Shown: one piece after another, positions 34,501-47,811 of the stretch
How positions within the stretch are numbered: position 1 is the stretch's first letter
Layout of the letters: each line of letters opens with the position of its first letter
Origin: Voacanga thouarsii
Lineage: Eukaryota; Streptophyta; Magnoliopsida; Gentianales; Apocynaceae
DNA length: 64,000 nt
Assembly (NCBI GenBank): GCA_026120185.1
Contig: JANUWF010001491.1
Coordinates: forward strand, 4,216,001-4,280,000
Reading direction: 5' to 3'
Notes under the pieces: model-generated
What the model was told of the DNA's origin: nothing
Seen by the model: only the letters and a program-made list of their open reading frames with translations
The model's database searches: none
Translations under genes and position numbers: made by a program

Positions 34501-34915
34501 AATATATTCCCACACCACATACAAACTTAGAGGTCATAGGTTCCTTCCCTGGTCTCCTGGAACTCTCTCAAATCTCTACATGATTTGGTTGTGGTACAAA
34601 AGAAAGCCTAGGTGGAGACTCATAGACTTTCTCCCTTGGGTCATCACTGTCTGCTGTCATGTCAATTAAGGGAATGGGTGGGTTTGGCACATACTCCATA
34701 GCATCACCCTCATCCTCACTATCATTGATCAAGTCTATTATGGGTGCAGGGGGTGGTTCAATAATTTACACTTCATTCTTACTACTCTCTTCCATAGGTA
34801 TTTGTAGTTGAGGTGCAGGTTGTGGTTCAGGCGAGTTTTCTGGCTGGATACAAATCGGTGTGTACTATGGCTATCTGTTCATGGTCTTCCCTATAGTTCT
34901 ATATATCCTAACCAT
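34501..34915 (-). pseudogene. Acidic ORF between primer site and gag of G3
   Basis: A single frame from ATG at 34915-34913 (MVRIYRTIGKTMNR) keeps a Pro- and acid-rich composition for more than 100 codons despite stops at codons 15, 17 and about 43 (PEPQPAPQLQIPMEE, APIIDLINDSEDEGDAMEY, PLIDMTADSDDPREK). It is the counterpart of 20155-19628 in G2, with the same position about 90 bases from the primer site and the same MV start. No enzyme or binding motif was recognised. Confidence 0.5.
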
Positions 34916-35002
34916 TCTACAACATGAACAGCTTAGGTTAGACAAAAGATTATAAAACTTAATGAAATAAATCCAAATACTACTAATAGTTGCCTAAACC
35001 TA

Positions 35003-35015
35003 GGCTCTGATACTT
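35003..35015 (-). other. Primer binding site of G3, initiator-Met type
   Basis: The minus strand reads GTATCAGAGCC just after the LTR end; the first two bases differ from the usual TGG. Confidence 0.8.
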
Positions 35016-36117
35016 CTTGTAACATTCCTATTCCTATGTACCCAAAAGTGGTGAGGATGTCACCTTGTCCTTAAGACAAGTGGTCCTTATAACTATGTAA
35101 TAGAAAAATAGAAGGAAATAATCCAAGATTAAAACTTATTACAACCTAAATAATACATGTACAAGACTAAAAAAAAAAATAAAAGACAACTAAAATCTCT
35201 CGAAAATAAATACAATCTTAATGATGCTTAAAAACATGCTGAGATACTCCTCAATCTCTAGACCTAAACTTCCCAAATATCTTGTTTAGAAATAAATAGT
35301 CCACCTAAACTGTGTTACTAGCACGGATGACCCTGACCAACCAGAATTGGCATCTTGTCTAGGCAGAGATCACCTCTTAGAAGTGGCCACTTACTGAGAG
35401 ACTTACCTCGTCCCTTCAAAGATTAGTTCTAGTAGTCTACCCTTATTGAATACTCAATGGAATATTTGTCCTACATGGGAAAAGTAAAATCAATAATTTT
35501 TTTTACATTTTAAGTAGCAATTATTGTCTTCAAACAGTTTAGCAAAAAATGATTTAAGAAAAAATACTATTTTTCTTGGGAAAATTGTTTACTTGCTTTG
35601 AAATTATTTTGATTTACCAAGAAAGATAAAAATGTCCATAATTGCATCCCAAAGTAAATCTTCAAGTTAAACAACACATTTGACTTGCAGTAGCGCTTAG
35701 ATTCAACAAACAGCATTATGCAATGACCTACTTGATCTCTTAATCACATGGACAAAATAATCTTCCAAGTCTTGTTCAAGGTAACCTAGCCCCAACTGGG
35801 ATAAGGATAAGGTATATGTCACTATTAGTTTACAACTAAGCAATAAGTTGAATAGAGACAAATAACTCCCAAAACTCCAATTATTCACGTTCATATATTT
35901 AACCCCAATTTTAACAACACTAAAAAATGATGATAGTCATTAAAGAGTTCTAAAATTAATTGATATAAAATATTATAGAATTAGAATTAATATTAGTATA
36001 AGAATGACTTGATTTTATAATAATATAAGTAAGTGACATAAATAAAAAAAATAAGTGTAGCAAAATAATAATATTATGGATAGTAACAATATTACAGAAG
36101 GATAATAATAGTAACGA

Positions 36118-36240
<123 letters not shown>

Positions 36241-38733
36241 TATTAATATAACTAAAATAATAATGTTATTAATAGTAATAATAATATGAATAATATTTAT
36301 TAAAAATAATAATTTAAATAATAATAATACTAGTATTAATAATAATGGTAATTTTATTATTAAAAATAATAATGGCAATAGTAATAATAATATAATAATA
36401 GTAGTAATAATAAAAATAATGACATTAATTTTAGTATCAATAGCAATAATAATATTGCTACTATTAATTAAAAGTAGTTGTAATTGTGTTATTAACAAAT
36501 AAAGTACTAGTTAAACAAGTACACTTGATAACAACACTTATTCACCAAAAGTAGTAGTTTTAATACCAACACCAATTTCTGCCAAGATAATAATAACGAT
36601 TGATTGCGATATCAATAATATCAAAGCAACAACAAAAAATCATCTCATGCTTTAATGACATATGGTCTCTATTCTTATATCCCCTAAGAAACTTGCCATA
36701 ATCCCACATTAAAAATCAAGATCCAAATATAATTCATGAAGCAGTCCTAATGCATGTTTCAACCTTTTCATTATAAAATCACTCACACCAAAAATATCTT
36801 CACCAATATTACTAGATCATCACAAATCACATCAACTCATCTATATTCATATTATACTACATAACTTGAGTTCAAAAAGTGTAGGGGAGTTGGAACAAAA
36901 TACTTGTCGTGATGCTTGTTTTCAAGTTGAAGACTACGTTTGATAATCAAGAAGTCTTGGTTACCTTAGTGAGCTTCTTGAGAGATTAACAATTGAAGAG
37001 GTCCATCGAAGGCCGCCAACAAATTTGGCCAAGACTGAGATTGAGAAAAGAATAAGAAGAAAACAAAATAAAAGAGAACAATAGAGAACATAAAATGATG
37101 TTTGGACTTGGTTTTACCTTTTTGTGTGCTTCTTAACTTGAAAGAAAAAATGTTTGATTAATCCCAATGATGGACGAACTTTGATTGATTTGGGGTTATA
37201 AAGTGTGCTAAAGGAGAGAACCGGTTGCTCTCTAGTTGATTTGAGGATTTTAGAGTAGTTTGATATGATTAGAAGTGGCTAAAGGGTTGAAAGAAGTAGT
37301 GTGTGTTCTAAAGGGTTGAAACAAGTACTGTGTGTTCTTGGTATTCTTGGTGTTCTGAGAGAACAAGAGAGAAAATTAGAAGAAGATGAAGGTGTTCTTG
37401 TATTGGTAATATCCGAATGCCCTTGTTTGATATGACAATTCAGTCTAGCCAGGGGAGAGGAAGTCTAGGAGTTATTCGAGTTTTGAATTTGAAATATGGT
37501 TGAGGAATTAACGGATATTCTTGAGGTAAATGGTGGCTAATGGTTTTCTATCCTAGAAGGATTCTAGCTCTTCAATGGAGGATCACTTGGTTTGCTTAAG
37601 TTATAGCATAAAATGGAGGTTGCTCTAGCTTTAGTACTGGACAAAAATGGCTTGTTTTTGTGAGCAGAATTTCTAGTTTAGTTGACGGAGTTGGTTGCTA
37701 GATTGGTGAGTGTTTGATGGAGCAATGCATGGGATTTAATTTTCAAACTCAAAGCATTTTGAATATAGAGAAGTTAGGAGAAGTTTGAGGTGCTTTAATG
37801 TAGTTTGATGGCTGAGATTGAAGGAAGAAGAAAGAATGTTCAGCTATCATACTATGGGGTGGCCAAAAATAATGAAGGAACAATGGTGAAGAAGAGCTTG
37901 CTATAAGAAGCTAAAATGGCTGAGTAAAATTCTGGTTATCCTAGCTAGAATAAGTGAAAAAATCCTGGGTGGTTGTTAGCAAGATTCAAAGTATTTTGAA
38001 TTGATTTTGCAGTTGCAAAGTAGGACCATCTCAAGGTCCTTCAATGGAATTTTTCCAGCTAACAACTTGTTGAAGAACAAGAATCGATGAAGAGTTAGTT
38101 ATTGGTGTTGAATGTTCAAAAGTTTCTTGGTTAAATGATCTTCAAGCTTGCTGGAATTTTTTTTTCTGGTTTGCAAAGGATAAGTGAGATCCGAAATTCA
38201 CCTTAAATTTTCCAGCCTTTTGCTCACAAAAAAGAATGTTTTGTTTTGCAAAGAAAGAAATGGTACTAAGCTGCCGAATTTCGTGATTAACTAAAGAAGA
38301 AGACAAAGGATTTCCAGCTTTTCATTAAAACAAGAATAACAAAAAATGAAGTTTTCCTACGAGAGAATGTTGGTGATTTAATTTTTGGAAATAAAATATT
38401 TTGCTCTCTCTCCTATTTCCTCCTAAGATTTCAGCTAAGTGGTTCCCAAAAAGCTGGAATTTCATTTCAATTCCAAGTCTATAATAATTTAGAACATGCT
38501 TTAAGAAATAAAAAGAATTCAAGATATAACATATCTTTTTAAATTCAAATATGCTAAGATATGGATTGCTAAAATAATAAGGAAAGTAACTCCTGTAGAT
38601 TTTCTTTAGAACAAGATCACATGGTTAGAAAATTGCCATTGTAATTGCTCAAGACTACATTCCTTAATTCATGGGTTGCAAGAAATAAAATTCAAATATT
38701 AGTTAGGATAATAAAAATTAATTCTTAGTTGAT

Positions 38734-38789
38734 GGGATTTGAACTAAAGATCTTAGGAATTAGTCACAATGCTCTAACCACCTAACCAC
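38734..38789 (-). ncRNA. tRNA-like segment embedded in the G3 LTR
   Basis: The minus strand reads GTGGTTAGGTGGTTAGAGCA at the start and TTTAGTTCAAATCCC at the end, matching the D-arm/A-box and T-arm/B-box of tRNAs, about 30 bases apart. It is homologous to 24151-24206. It lacks an acceptor stem. Confidence 0.5.
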
Positions 38790-39041
38790 ATTAACTTTTG
38801 TTTTCTATTTTCCCAACATAATTCTCTTCCCTTCTAAATTTTAAGCTTCTCATTCCCTTTTCCTTAAGCAAAATTCTCTAATTGCCTCCAATACTCATCA
38901 AACATAAATAAATCACTTAGACTGCATATAACAATTCAAAAATAAAAATTCATCTAGAAAATATATATTCATGCAATATTTCATAAAATGCAACCCATCC
39001 CTTTAATTCTAGGGTATGCATAGGTAGGGTTTTACACAAGG

Positions 39042-40668
39042 AATATTATGTCATGAAATTGTTTATTTATGCAAGTGATATTTGATCAAATGTATGTATA
39101 TTTGCATCTCGTTTGGGAAATAACGTATTATGAGAATGCTATTCTATTATGAAGCAAATGTGAATTATGGTTTAAGCAATAATTAATTATGCATTATTTT
39201 GGGAAAAATTACATATTCATGATATGTTGGATTTTAAAGCTTGCATTAAAAGTTATTGAGCATAGAGAATTGCAAATGATAATATAAAAATGAATTGTAA
39301 AATATGTAGCATGTTTTTAGCACAACTTGTTTCATATAGCATGATCTATACCTAATGTAATTGGGAGCTACATATTTATGTAGTTTCAAAACAATTATGA
39401 AATCTTGGTAATGTTTATAGAATGTTGCGTTGGATAAACTCTTTTGAAATAAATTTGAGATTATGATACACATAAAGACTTTTGAGTTAAGTTTTGAAAT
39501 TTGTGAGCAATTTTTGTGAAATAAATATTTTTGGAAATGTTTGCAAAATCTTTTTAAAAAGTATTAAGATGTTTTCAAAAAAAAGTATTATGCTGATCTT
39601 TTCATGTCGACATTGTGTCATGTTTGCTGTGAACTTGTGGTTCTGTGCTGTTATTCTTGAGTAGTCAAAGAGACTTTATTCTTGTACTAGCTTTTGTGAA
39701 GTTGAGGATGCTATCCTACAGGAGGACACCCCATGATAGTCAACTTTTCTTAGTAGGGCAATAGTACTTACAATTTAGTCGCCTTTAGTTAGCAACACAT
39801 TTTTTATAAGAAAATTGGTGGATGGACGTGGGACATCTGATTTAGATAGCACTATGATGGTAGGATTGATCATCCTATTTGAACTAGATAGCCATTTATT
39901 ATGACAAATAGATTGCATATCATATTCAAGAGGGATAGCAATTTATTATAGTAGAAGGGTTGTAATTCTTGCCCAGGCGTGATGGGACAAGATTTTGTTG
40001 GTGTTTGATTTGAGATTGCAAATGCGTAAATTTGAATTTTTTTTTTTTGGTGATATTTGAAACACGATTTTGAAAATGTGTATTATTAGATGTGATCGTA
40101 AGAAATGGTCTAATAGTAAGCTCAATAGGATGATATGTTTAATACGATTAAATGTTGTTGATGAGAAATAATTTCTTTTCCGAAGATATTGAAATGATAT
40201 AGACCTCCCATGTATTATTCGATGTGTTGACAATATAATATGTTGTAAAATAATATCTGTTTTTGGAACAATAACTCATTCATTTCAAAAATATTTTTCT
40301 TCTGAAATTTCTCACAAAGCACACACGGGACTTATTGAGATTATATCTCACACATTTTAATTCATGTTTTCAGGGAATTATGTTACAAACAAGACGAAAA
40401 AGTTTGTAGTTGTCACTTTTGATCCTGATGCATCGGATATTATTTTCTTTTATAATTATTGTCTTCAAGAATGATATAGTTAAATTACTTCAAGATGTTT
40501 TTATGTTATTTAGGATTGATTTACTATTTAAAGCCTTGTAAGATTTTGTTCAGTTTGCTTTCAAGTCCTGGTTAGTTATTTGCTTAGATCGTTATGAAGA
40601 CACCTTATGTTTACTCGATGGGGGTAACCTTTGCAATCATTCGGGCACTATGATTGTGGGGTGTTATA
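39042..40668 (+). repeat. LTR-like fragment, probably Gypsy
   Basis: The AT-rich stretch shows no coding motif. It ends TGTGGGGTGTTATAG, which resembles the TGTTACA end of plant Gypsy LTRs, and carries GGTGGATGGACGTGGGAC near 39819. Both ends are truncated: G3 lies on the left, Copia C2 on the right. Confidence 0.4.
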
Positions 40669-43058
40669 GTCTAAGCCCAATTAATTGAAGCCCATCACCA
40701 AGCCAAATAGCAAATGCTTCAAGTGTAGTAAGAAGTGGCACTTTAAGAAAGATTGCCCAGACTTCTTAGCCAAGTCCTCCTCAGACTCTTTACTTAGGGT
40801 CTATTTTGATGGTTAGGTCATTATCTACATGGATTGTTGATTTCAGAGCCACTTACTGTATTTATAACTTTTTGCAGGGATTCAGGAAGATACGATAACT
40901 TAATAGAGGGGAGCATAGATTTTGAGTGGGCAATGGAGTACAAGTATAGGCTAAAGCAGTAAGAGACTTGGAGTTATTATTTTACTATAATATGATTCTA
41001 GTATTGATATTTTATATAATTGTAGTTTTAAATATAATTTGATTTCAGGTTCAAAGTTGATTAATCAAGGATATATTGGTTCTTTCTATTAAGATATTAC
41101 AATCAGTAGAGATGGAAATATTATTTATTCTAGAAACATGTATGGCAAACTTTTCTTTGTTAATCCTATAGGTGGTCAAAAAAATAAAACTTAAATCAAA
41201 TCTAATAATAAGAAAAGAAAGGCCATATAAAATAACTAGTTTTTAAGAAAACTAAGATTGGGACATATAAATTCTAATTCAATTCAGAAGTTAATACAGA
41301 ATGGGTTTTTAGACCTATTAGAATTGGAAAAATAGTCGTTGTGTGAATCTTGTCTTATAGGAAAAATGACCAAAAAGGTCCTTTACTCAAAAGACAGAAA
41401 GGGCCAAAGAAATACATGAGTTAGTTTACACTAATGTTTGTGGTCCCATACCTTTATTGGCTAGAGGAGGGTATGAATACTTCATTACATTTATAGATGA
41501 CCATACATATTTTGGTTACGTATACTTGATGAGGCACAAGTTGACTCATTTGATAAGTTTAAGGCTAAAGTGGAGCCTCAAACATGTAAACTAATCAAGA
41601 AGCTAATATCAGATTGTGGTGGAGATACCTTTTTAGAGAATTTAAGGATTACTTGGTTCATCAAGGTATTGTATCTCAGTGAACTACACCTGAGACTCCT
41701 CAATAGAATGGAGTATCTGAGAGGTGTAATAGAAGCTTAATGGAGACAGTCAGAAGCATGATGAGTTATGCAACTCTTCCCATTTATTTTTTAGGATATG
41801 CTTTGGGGACAACAATATATATTCTAAACTTGGTTCCTTTCAAGTTGATGCCTATGACACCTTATAAGATATGGGACCAGAACGTAAGCCTAGTCCAAAT
41901 CATCTCAAGCTATAGGGTTATCCAATTTATGTACTGACTAAAAGAAGTATGTTAGAAGCAAGATTGAAATTATGCTACTTTGTAAGGTATCCAAAAGAGA
42001 CAAGAGGGGATATTTTTGTCATCATAATAGCTTGAAATACTTGCTAGTACTCATGTTAGATATTTGGAGGATGAACAAATTGTGTCCACAAAGATTTCAA
42101 GTAAGGTGGATTTGAAAGAGAAATTGGCTGATGCTTCAACTTCAAGTTCCCTAATTGAGAAAATTCAAAAAGTATAACCATATGTTCCTATACAAATAGA
42201 GCCATGTTGTTATAGGAAGATATCTAGGGTTCTAGAAAGATAGATTGAAGATTCTTTTGAAGTAGTCTTAGGTCCTGAGGAATAAGATCCCATTGGATAT
42301 GATAAGGCTATTGCTAATATTAATGCATATGAGAAGCTACAATTTAAGAAAAGATTGATTCTATGTATCTTAATAAAGTCTAGGATCTTGTCACGATACC
42401 TGAGGGGCTTAAATCTATTAGGTGCAGAAGAGTATATATGAGAAAGTGAGGTACATAAGGAAATGTGAAAACCTTAAAAGCAAGTTTATTTACCAAATGT
42501 TATATTTAGCAAAAAAGGGATCGATTATGAGGAGACTTTTTCATCAGTAGTCATGCTTAATTCCCTTTGCATTCTATTAGCCATTGTATGCCATTATGAC
42601 TACAAGATATAGCAAATGGATATCGAGATGGCTTTCTTAATGACAATCTTAGTGAAGACATCTATATGACCTAGCCTGAAGCCTTTATTGTGAAAGGCTT
42701 AGAACATATGATCTGCAAGCTTATGATGTACATAAATGGATTTAAGCATGCAACACAAGCATGGAATATGTATTTTGATGAAATTGTAAAATCTTAAGGT
42801 TTCATACAAAATGTGGATAAGCTATGTGTGCATGGGAAAACAGATAGGTATAAAATGTTCTGTATAGTACTTTATATGAATAATATTCTATTAATTAAAA
42901 ATGTTGTAGGGATATTATCACCTATAAAAATTTGGTTATCAAGCCAATTTGGCAAGAAATATACGGAGAAGCAAGCGACGTTCTTGGTATAAAACTTCTT
43001 AGAGATAGGAAGTAAAGAATATTAGGCTTATCCTAATTTGTATAAATTTGACAAGATA
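40669..43058 (+). pseudogene. Copia C2 remnant (gag end to reverse transcriptase)
   Basis: The order is that of Ty1/Copia. There is a gag zinc knuckle CFKCSKKWHFKKDC near 40720, the protease site reading DFRAT near 40840 instead of DSGAT, and integrase near 41380-41940 (GGYEYFITFIDDHTYFGYVY, RSMMSYATLP). The reverse transcriptase at 42290-43050 has YVDD changed to YMNN near 42875. The front of gag and the 5' LTR are absent. At about 43058 the RT stops abruptly inside a motif (DKILGK) and passes directly into the gag start of C3. Stops and indels are dense, more so than in C4. Confidence 0.85.
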
Positions 43059-45992
43059 TTGGGTAAGTTTAACATAATACTTACTGCAGAGAAGTATAAG
43101 TATGTTGTACACAAAACCTACCCTGTTATCGGGGAGGGTTCTATTGAAGAGAAGTGAGAGGCTGAAAAGGCACGAAAGAAGGCCGATGAGATAACTTGTT
43201 GATATATGTTGGTCTCCATGTCTAATGTGCCCTAGTCCAAACATAAGCATATAACCACAACTCATGACACTAGCATGTCATTAGCCACGATGTTCACTAA
43301 CAACAGCCAGCCTGCAAGGCAAGAGTCTCTTAGAACAATCGTCAACACCAAGATGGTTGAGGGAGCACCAGTCAGGGAGTATATGCTCACTATGATTGCT
43401 ACTTTCAAGGAAACAGAATTCTTGGGGGCTATGATTGACCCTGAGAGCCAAATGGATATGATTCTCGAATCTCTACTAAGCTATTTTACTCAGTTCAAAT
43501 TCAATTACAACATGAAAAATTTAAACATAAGTTTAACGGAGTTAATGAAGAAGCTCTAAGTAGTAGAGAAGGTCATGAAACTACAGTCTAGGGCTTCTTC
43601 TTCTAGAATTGGGCCCAAACGTAGAAAGTTCAAGAAGAAGAAGGGTAATACTATTGCCCAACCCAAGTCCCAACCTAAAGACAAACCCAAAGACAAGTGC
43701 TTCAAATGTAGGAAGAAGGGACACTAGAAAAAAAAGTGTCCAGATCTTCTAGCCAATAAAAATCTCATAGGTAATATTTACTATCTAGACTCTATATCTA
43801 TAGTTGGATCAACTTCCACTTGGATTATTGATTCTGGAACAACTGATCATATCTGTAACAACTTGCACGCGTTTAGGAAGATTAAGAAGAGTCTAGAATG
43901 GCGAACATGGACTTCAAGGGGGAAATACAGCACAAGTATGGGCTCAAGTAGTAGGAGAGCTAGAACTTCTTTTTGATTGTAATAGAGTAGTAATTTTGAA
44001 CGATATTTTACATGTACCAGGTTTTAGACAGAAGTTGATTTCAATTCCAATACTAATAAATCATACTTATTCTGTTTCTTTTCATTCTGCAATTACTATC
44101 AGTAAAAATGGAGAAGTTTTAGGTACAGGGAACTTGTATGACTATTTGTTCTTCATTAACCCTATAAATAATCAAATAAACAACACTCGAACTGAACCTA
44201 CGAGTAAGAAGAGAAAGACCAATATCAATGATTTATATTTTTGGCATATAAGGTTAGGTCACATTAACTTAACCAGGATTTAGAGGTTAATCCATGATGG
44301 GCCTTCAGACTTATTGAGGTTAGAAAGTTGGCCTTAGTATAAATCGTACCTAAGAGTAAAATGACCAAAAGGTCTTTTACCCAAAATGTTAATAGAGCCA
44401 ATAAGATATTGAGTATTTTTTACACTGATGTGTGTGGTTCTTTATCTACACCAGAAGAGTAGGGATTGAGTACTTCATCACGTTCATGGATGATTGTACA
44501 AGGTATGGTAATGTTTACATGTTGAGGTGCAAGTTTGATATATTTGACAAGTTCAAAGAGTTTAAGCCTGAAGTGGAGCATCAAATAGGTAAATTGATCA
44601 AAACCTTATAATTGGATCATAGTAGAGAGTACCTTCTCAATGAATTTAAGAATTACATGGTACATGATGACATAGTATCCTAATGATCTGCATCGGGGAC
44701 ACATTAGTAGAACGGAGTAGCTAAAGGAAGGAGTAGAACATTGATGGAAATGGTCCGGAGCATGATGTCCTTACTACTCTTCCAATATCCTTTTGGGGAT
44801 ATGCCCTGGAAACAGTGCATATATTCTAATGTTGGAACCCTTCAAGTCAATACCTAAGATGTCTTAAGAGATATGGATTGGGTGTAACTGAAGTCTAAAT
44901 CATCTCAGGATATGGGGTTATCCAATTTATGTAATGACCATGGGAGACAAGTTAGAACCAAGATCAGAATTATACTATTCTGTTGGGCAGCTAAAAAGAA
45001 CTACGGGTGGTTACTTTTATCATCCCAAGTTATATAAAAGCAATGGTAAGTACTAATGCTATTTACTTGGAAGATGATCAAAGTACATCTATAAAAGTTT
45101 CAACTAGATTGGAACTTGAGGAGAAGTTTTCTTCTGAATCAACTTCTTCTAACTTGATTATTGAAGAAGAAAAGGCATAACCTTAGGAACCTGCATAAAT
45201 GGAGACTTGTCATAGTGGAGGGGTATCTAGGATTATAGAAAGATGGACTGGAAAGGTTTTTGACCTTGTCTCCAACTATAAGGTATAGGATCCCACTAGA
45301 TACGGGGAGGCTATCGCTGATGCCGATGCAAATTTATGGCATGAGGCAATAAAAGTCAAGATTCACCTGAAGGGATAAAACCCATTAGGTATAAGTGGGT
45401 ATACAAAAGGAAGAGAGGTACAGATGGGAATGTGAAAACCTTCAAAGCTAGGCTTATGGCTAAAGGGTTTACTAAGAAAGGGAGAATTGACTATGAGAAA
45501 ACTTTTTCTCCGATAGCCATGTTTAAGTCTATTCATATCCTCTTTGCTATCACATGTCATTACTACTACGATATATGGAAAATGGATGTAAAAAAGGCCT
45601 TTCTTAATGGTCATTTTAGCAAAGGCATCTATTTATCCCAATCGAAGGGCTTTATTATTTAAGGCTAGGAACATATAGTTTGTAAGTTGAAGAAGTCCAT
45701 CTATGGACTTATGCCGGCGTTGTCAGCATGGAACATTTGTTTTGATGAGACTATAAAGTCTTACTATTTCACTTAAAACGAGGATAAAACATGTATGTAC
45801 AGATGTATTCTACTTATTAGGAGTGATGTAGGGATATTATCATCTACTAAGGTTTAGCTATCAAGTCAATTCAGTATAAAGGACTTGGGAAAAGCCAGTT
45901 ACATACTCCACATTAAGTTTTATAGAAATAGGAAGTAGAGAATCTTAGGTTTATCCCAAGCCATATACATTGATAAGATGTTGGCTAAGTTC
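43059..45992 (+). pseudogene. Copia C3, gag to reverse transcriptase (first part)
   Basis: It starts inside gag (ILTAEKYKYVVHKTYPVIGE), continues with the UBN2-type gag domain (43275-43559, MILESLLSYFTQFKFNYNM), then a zinc knuckle near 43690 with a stop inside it. The protease motif IIDSGTTDHIC at 43824-43856 keeps the catalytic Asp. The GAG-pre-integrase (WHIRLGHINLTRI near 44245), a broken integrase (44400-44960) and an RT at 45330-45990 (GFTKKGRIDYEKTFSPIAMF) follow. The RT has lost about 50 bases near 45805, including the YVDD site. It is interrupted at 45992 by a solo LTR and continues at 47725. Confidence 0.87.
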
Positions 45993-47724
45993 TGGTAGAA
46001 CCTTTACATGCATCAGATATGCATTATGCAGTGGAAATAGAAGGATTCTAGCTAAGAGGACTGCAAGTATGTGTAATGGATGGATAAAAAAAATAAGAAG
46101 ATATACCTTTGCCAGATGTCTCTGTCATTTAAAATTTCCTTCGTGTCTGAAGAAGCGATCCAACAACCCTGCGTGCAACAACGGATTGCAGCTTCTCCTG
46201 GATTGATTGAGTCAAACCACCACAACTCAAGCACAGAGCTATCACTGATAGTATCCACACGAGGGACTCAATGCAAAATAAGGAAAACTCTCTGCTAGAG
46301 GAGTCTTTTGGTAGCTAAGGTTAATTGAGAGAAGAAGAATGAGAGAAGTCATTTGTTTCTCTATTTTTATCACCTTCGAAAAACTATTCCCTCTATGTGG
46401 TTGAAAAAGAATGCAGACGGCATTCTTTTCGGAGCAATAACCGCTAAGAACATTATTACAAGAATTCTAAATGAATTAGAATTTGTTAATTGCAATTGAA
46501 AACTCTAAGTCTTAAATATTGAAATTTGGCAAAAATTATAACTAATTATAATTTGACCACAATAACTTCTTCTTCTCACAATTAACCCCACTATATTATC
46601 AAATAACACCTTAAGTACTTACTCCTTTATTGTGTATGACCTATTAGATTTTCCAGTCAATTGGTAGAATATGAATTAATCCAAACATCTTTGTGATTAC
46701 TATTTTTTAGTAATTCAGAATTAACCTATTAATTCTAATAATGATTGATTTATTAATTCATCAAGTAATAAACCCATATTCAGTGGATCATGAGTGGTAT
46801 CTACTAATACATCATGACTACCCAATAGTCCAAAAAGTTAAGTGTCTGGACATGAACACTTCAATAACAAACTCATGCAATAAATTTCTTTCACCATACA
46901 ATATCTCATGCGGTTTGGAGTATGGAATTAGCACCAACTCCCTCTAGAAATATATTAATTCTAGCCCAAATATATTAGTACTTATACCAAGAATCCACTA
47001 CTCTACATCTGTATTAATTGGAGCTACTTCCAACACAGAATCACCTTGGCCAAGGATTTATTGAGTAGTAATTCCAACAAGTGGCCATGAGATATTCTCC
47101 CCTACTGTTCGGAGTGGTGAATCTTTTGTTAATCCTCTCAACTACTTTTGTTTACCTCACATTGTACCTAATATCCATCCCATAGGCGGCCCTTAATTTA
47201 GCTCCAGATATTGGAATTAAAGTACAATACTCAACAAACAAAGTACCTTGGAGATCTCAAGGGTAAGGATACTTGCACATTTGCTATAACGAGATTCTAT
47301 TACTAGCACTACAAAGTTATCCATGTGATTATCTCATAGCTAGGTTATCCAATGTGCTTATTCTATTAACCAGCATCCATGTATTAACTTTGAGTATCAC
47401 AATATTCACGAACGTTAGAACCACCGCCTGATCAAATCAGGAAGTCTAACACGTGCTAGTTTTTTCGCATTAATGATGTACTATCTCATTAATACTATGA
47501 CTGTGGATTATTTTAGTACTAACACTATACAATGTAGTAGGAATCTCACATTATGACCTCTATCATGATTTCCTTAGCAAAGTGTTGTATTAGGGACTTT
47601 ATTTAATAGTTATTTTACATGAAAGTAATGAAAACAAACTGAAAGATACATAATACCTTGTAATATAAAACAAATGTGACATATACAAAGTATAAGTGAT
47701 TACCTCTAGGGTACAATACTAACA
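45993..47724 (-). repeat. Solo LTR, Copia-like, antisense within C3
   Basis: The block is 1732 bp. On the minus strand it starts TGTTAGTATTGTACCCTAG and ends GGTTCTACCA. It replaces nothing: C3 RT sequence stops at GGCTAAGTTC and resumes at ATCATGGACTC, as in C1 near 130-155. The flanks AGTTC (45988-45992) and AATTT (47725-47729) differ by two transitions and are likely a decayed target duplication. It is unrelated to the C1/C4 LTR and holds no gene. Confidence 0.72.
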
Positions 47725-47811
47725 AATTTATCATGGACTCATACAATGGAGCTTTAATCCCTTACAAACATGAGTTGCCTCTTTCTTCAAAAGACTATCC
47801 TAAGTCTCGAT
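47725..47811 (+). pseudogene. Copia C3 reverse transcriptase, short second part
   Basis: About 80 bases match C4 at 54400-54480 (the GGAGCTTTAATCCCTTACA and GACTATCCTAAGTCTC blocks). It is cut at TCGAT by the 5' LTR of C4. Confidence 0.8.
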
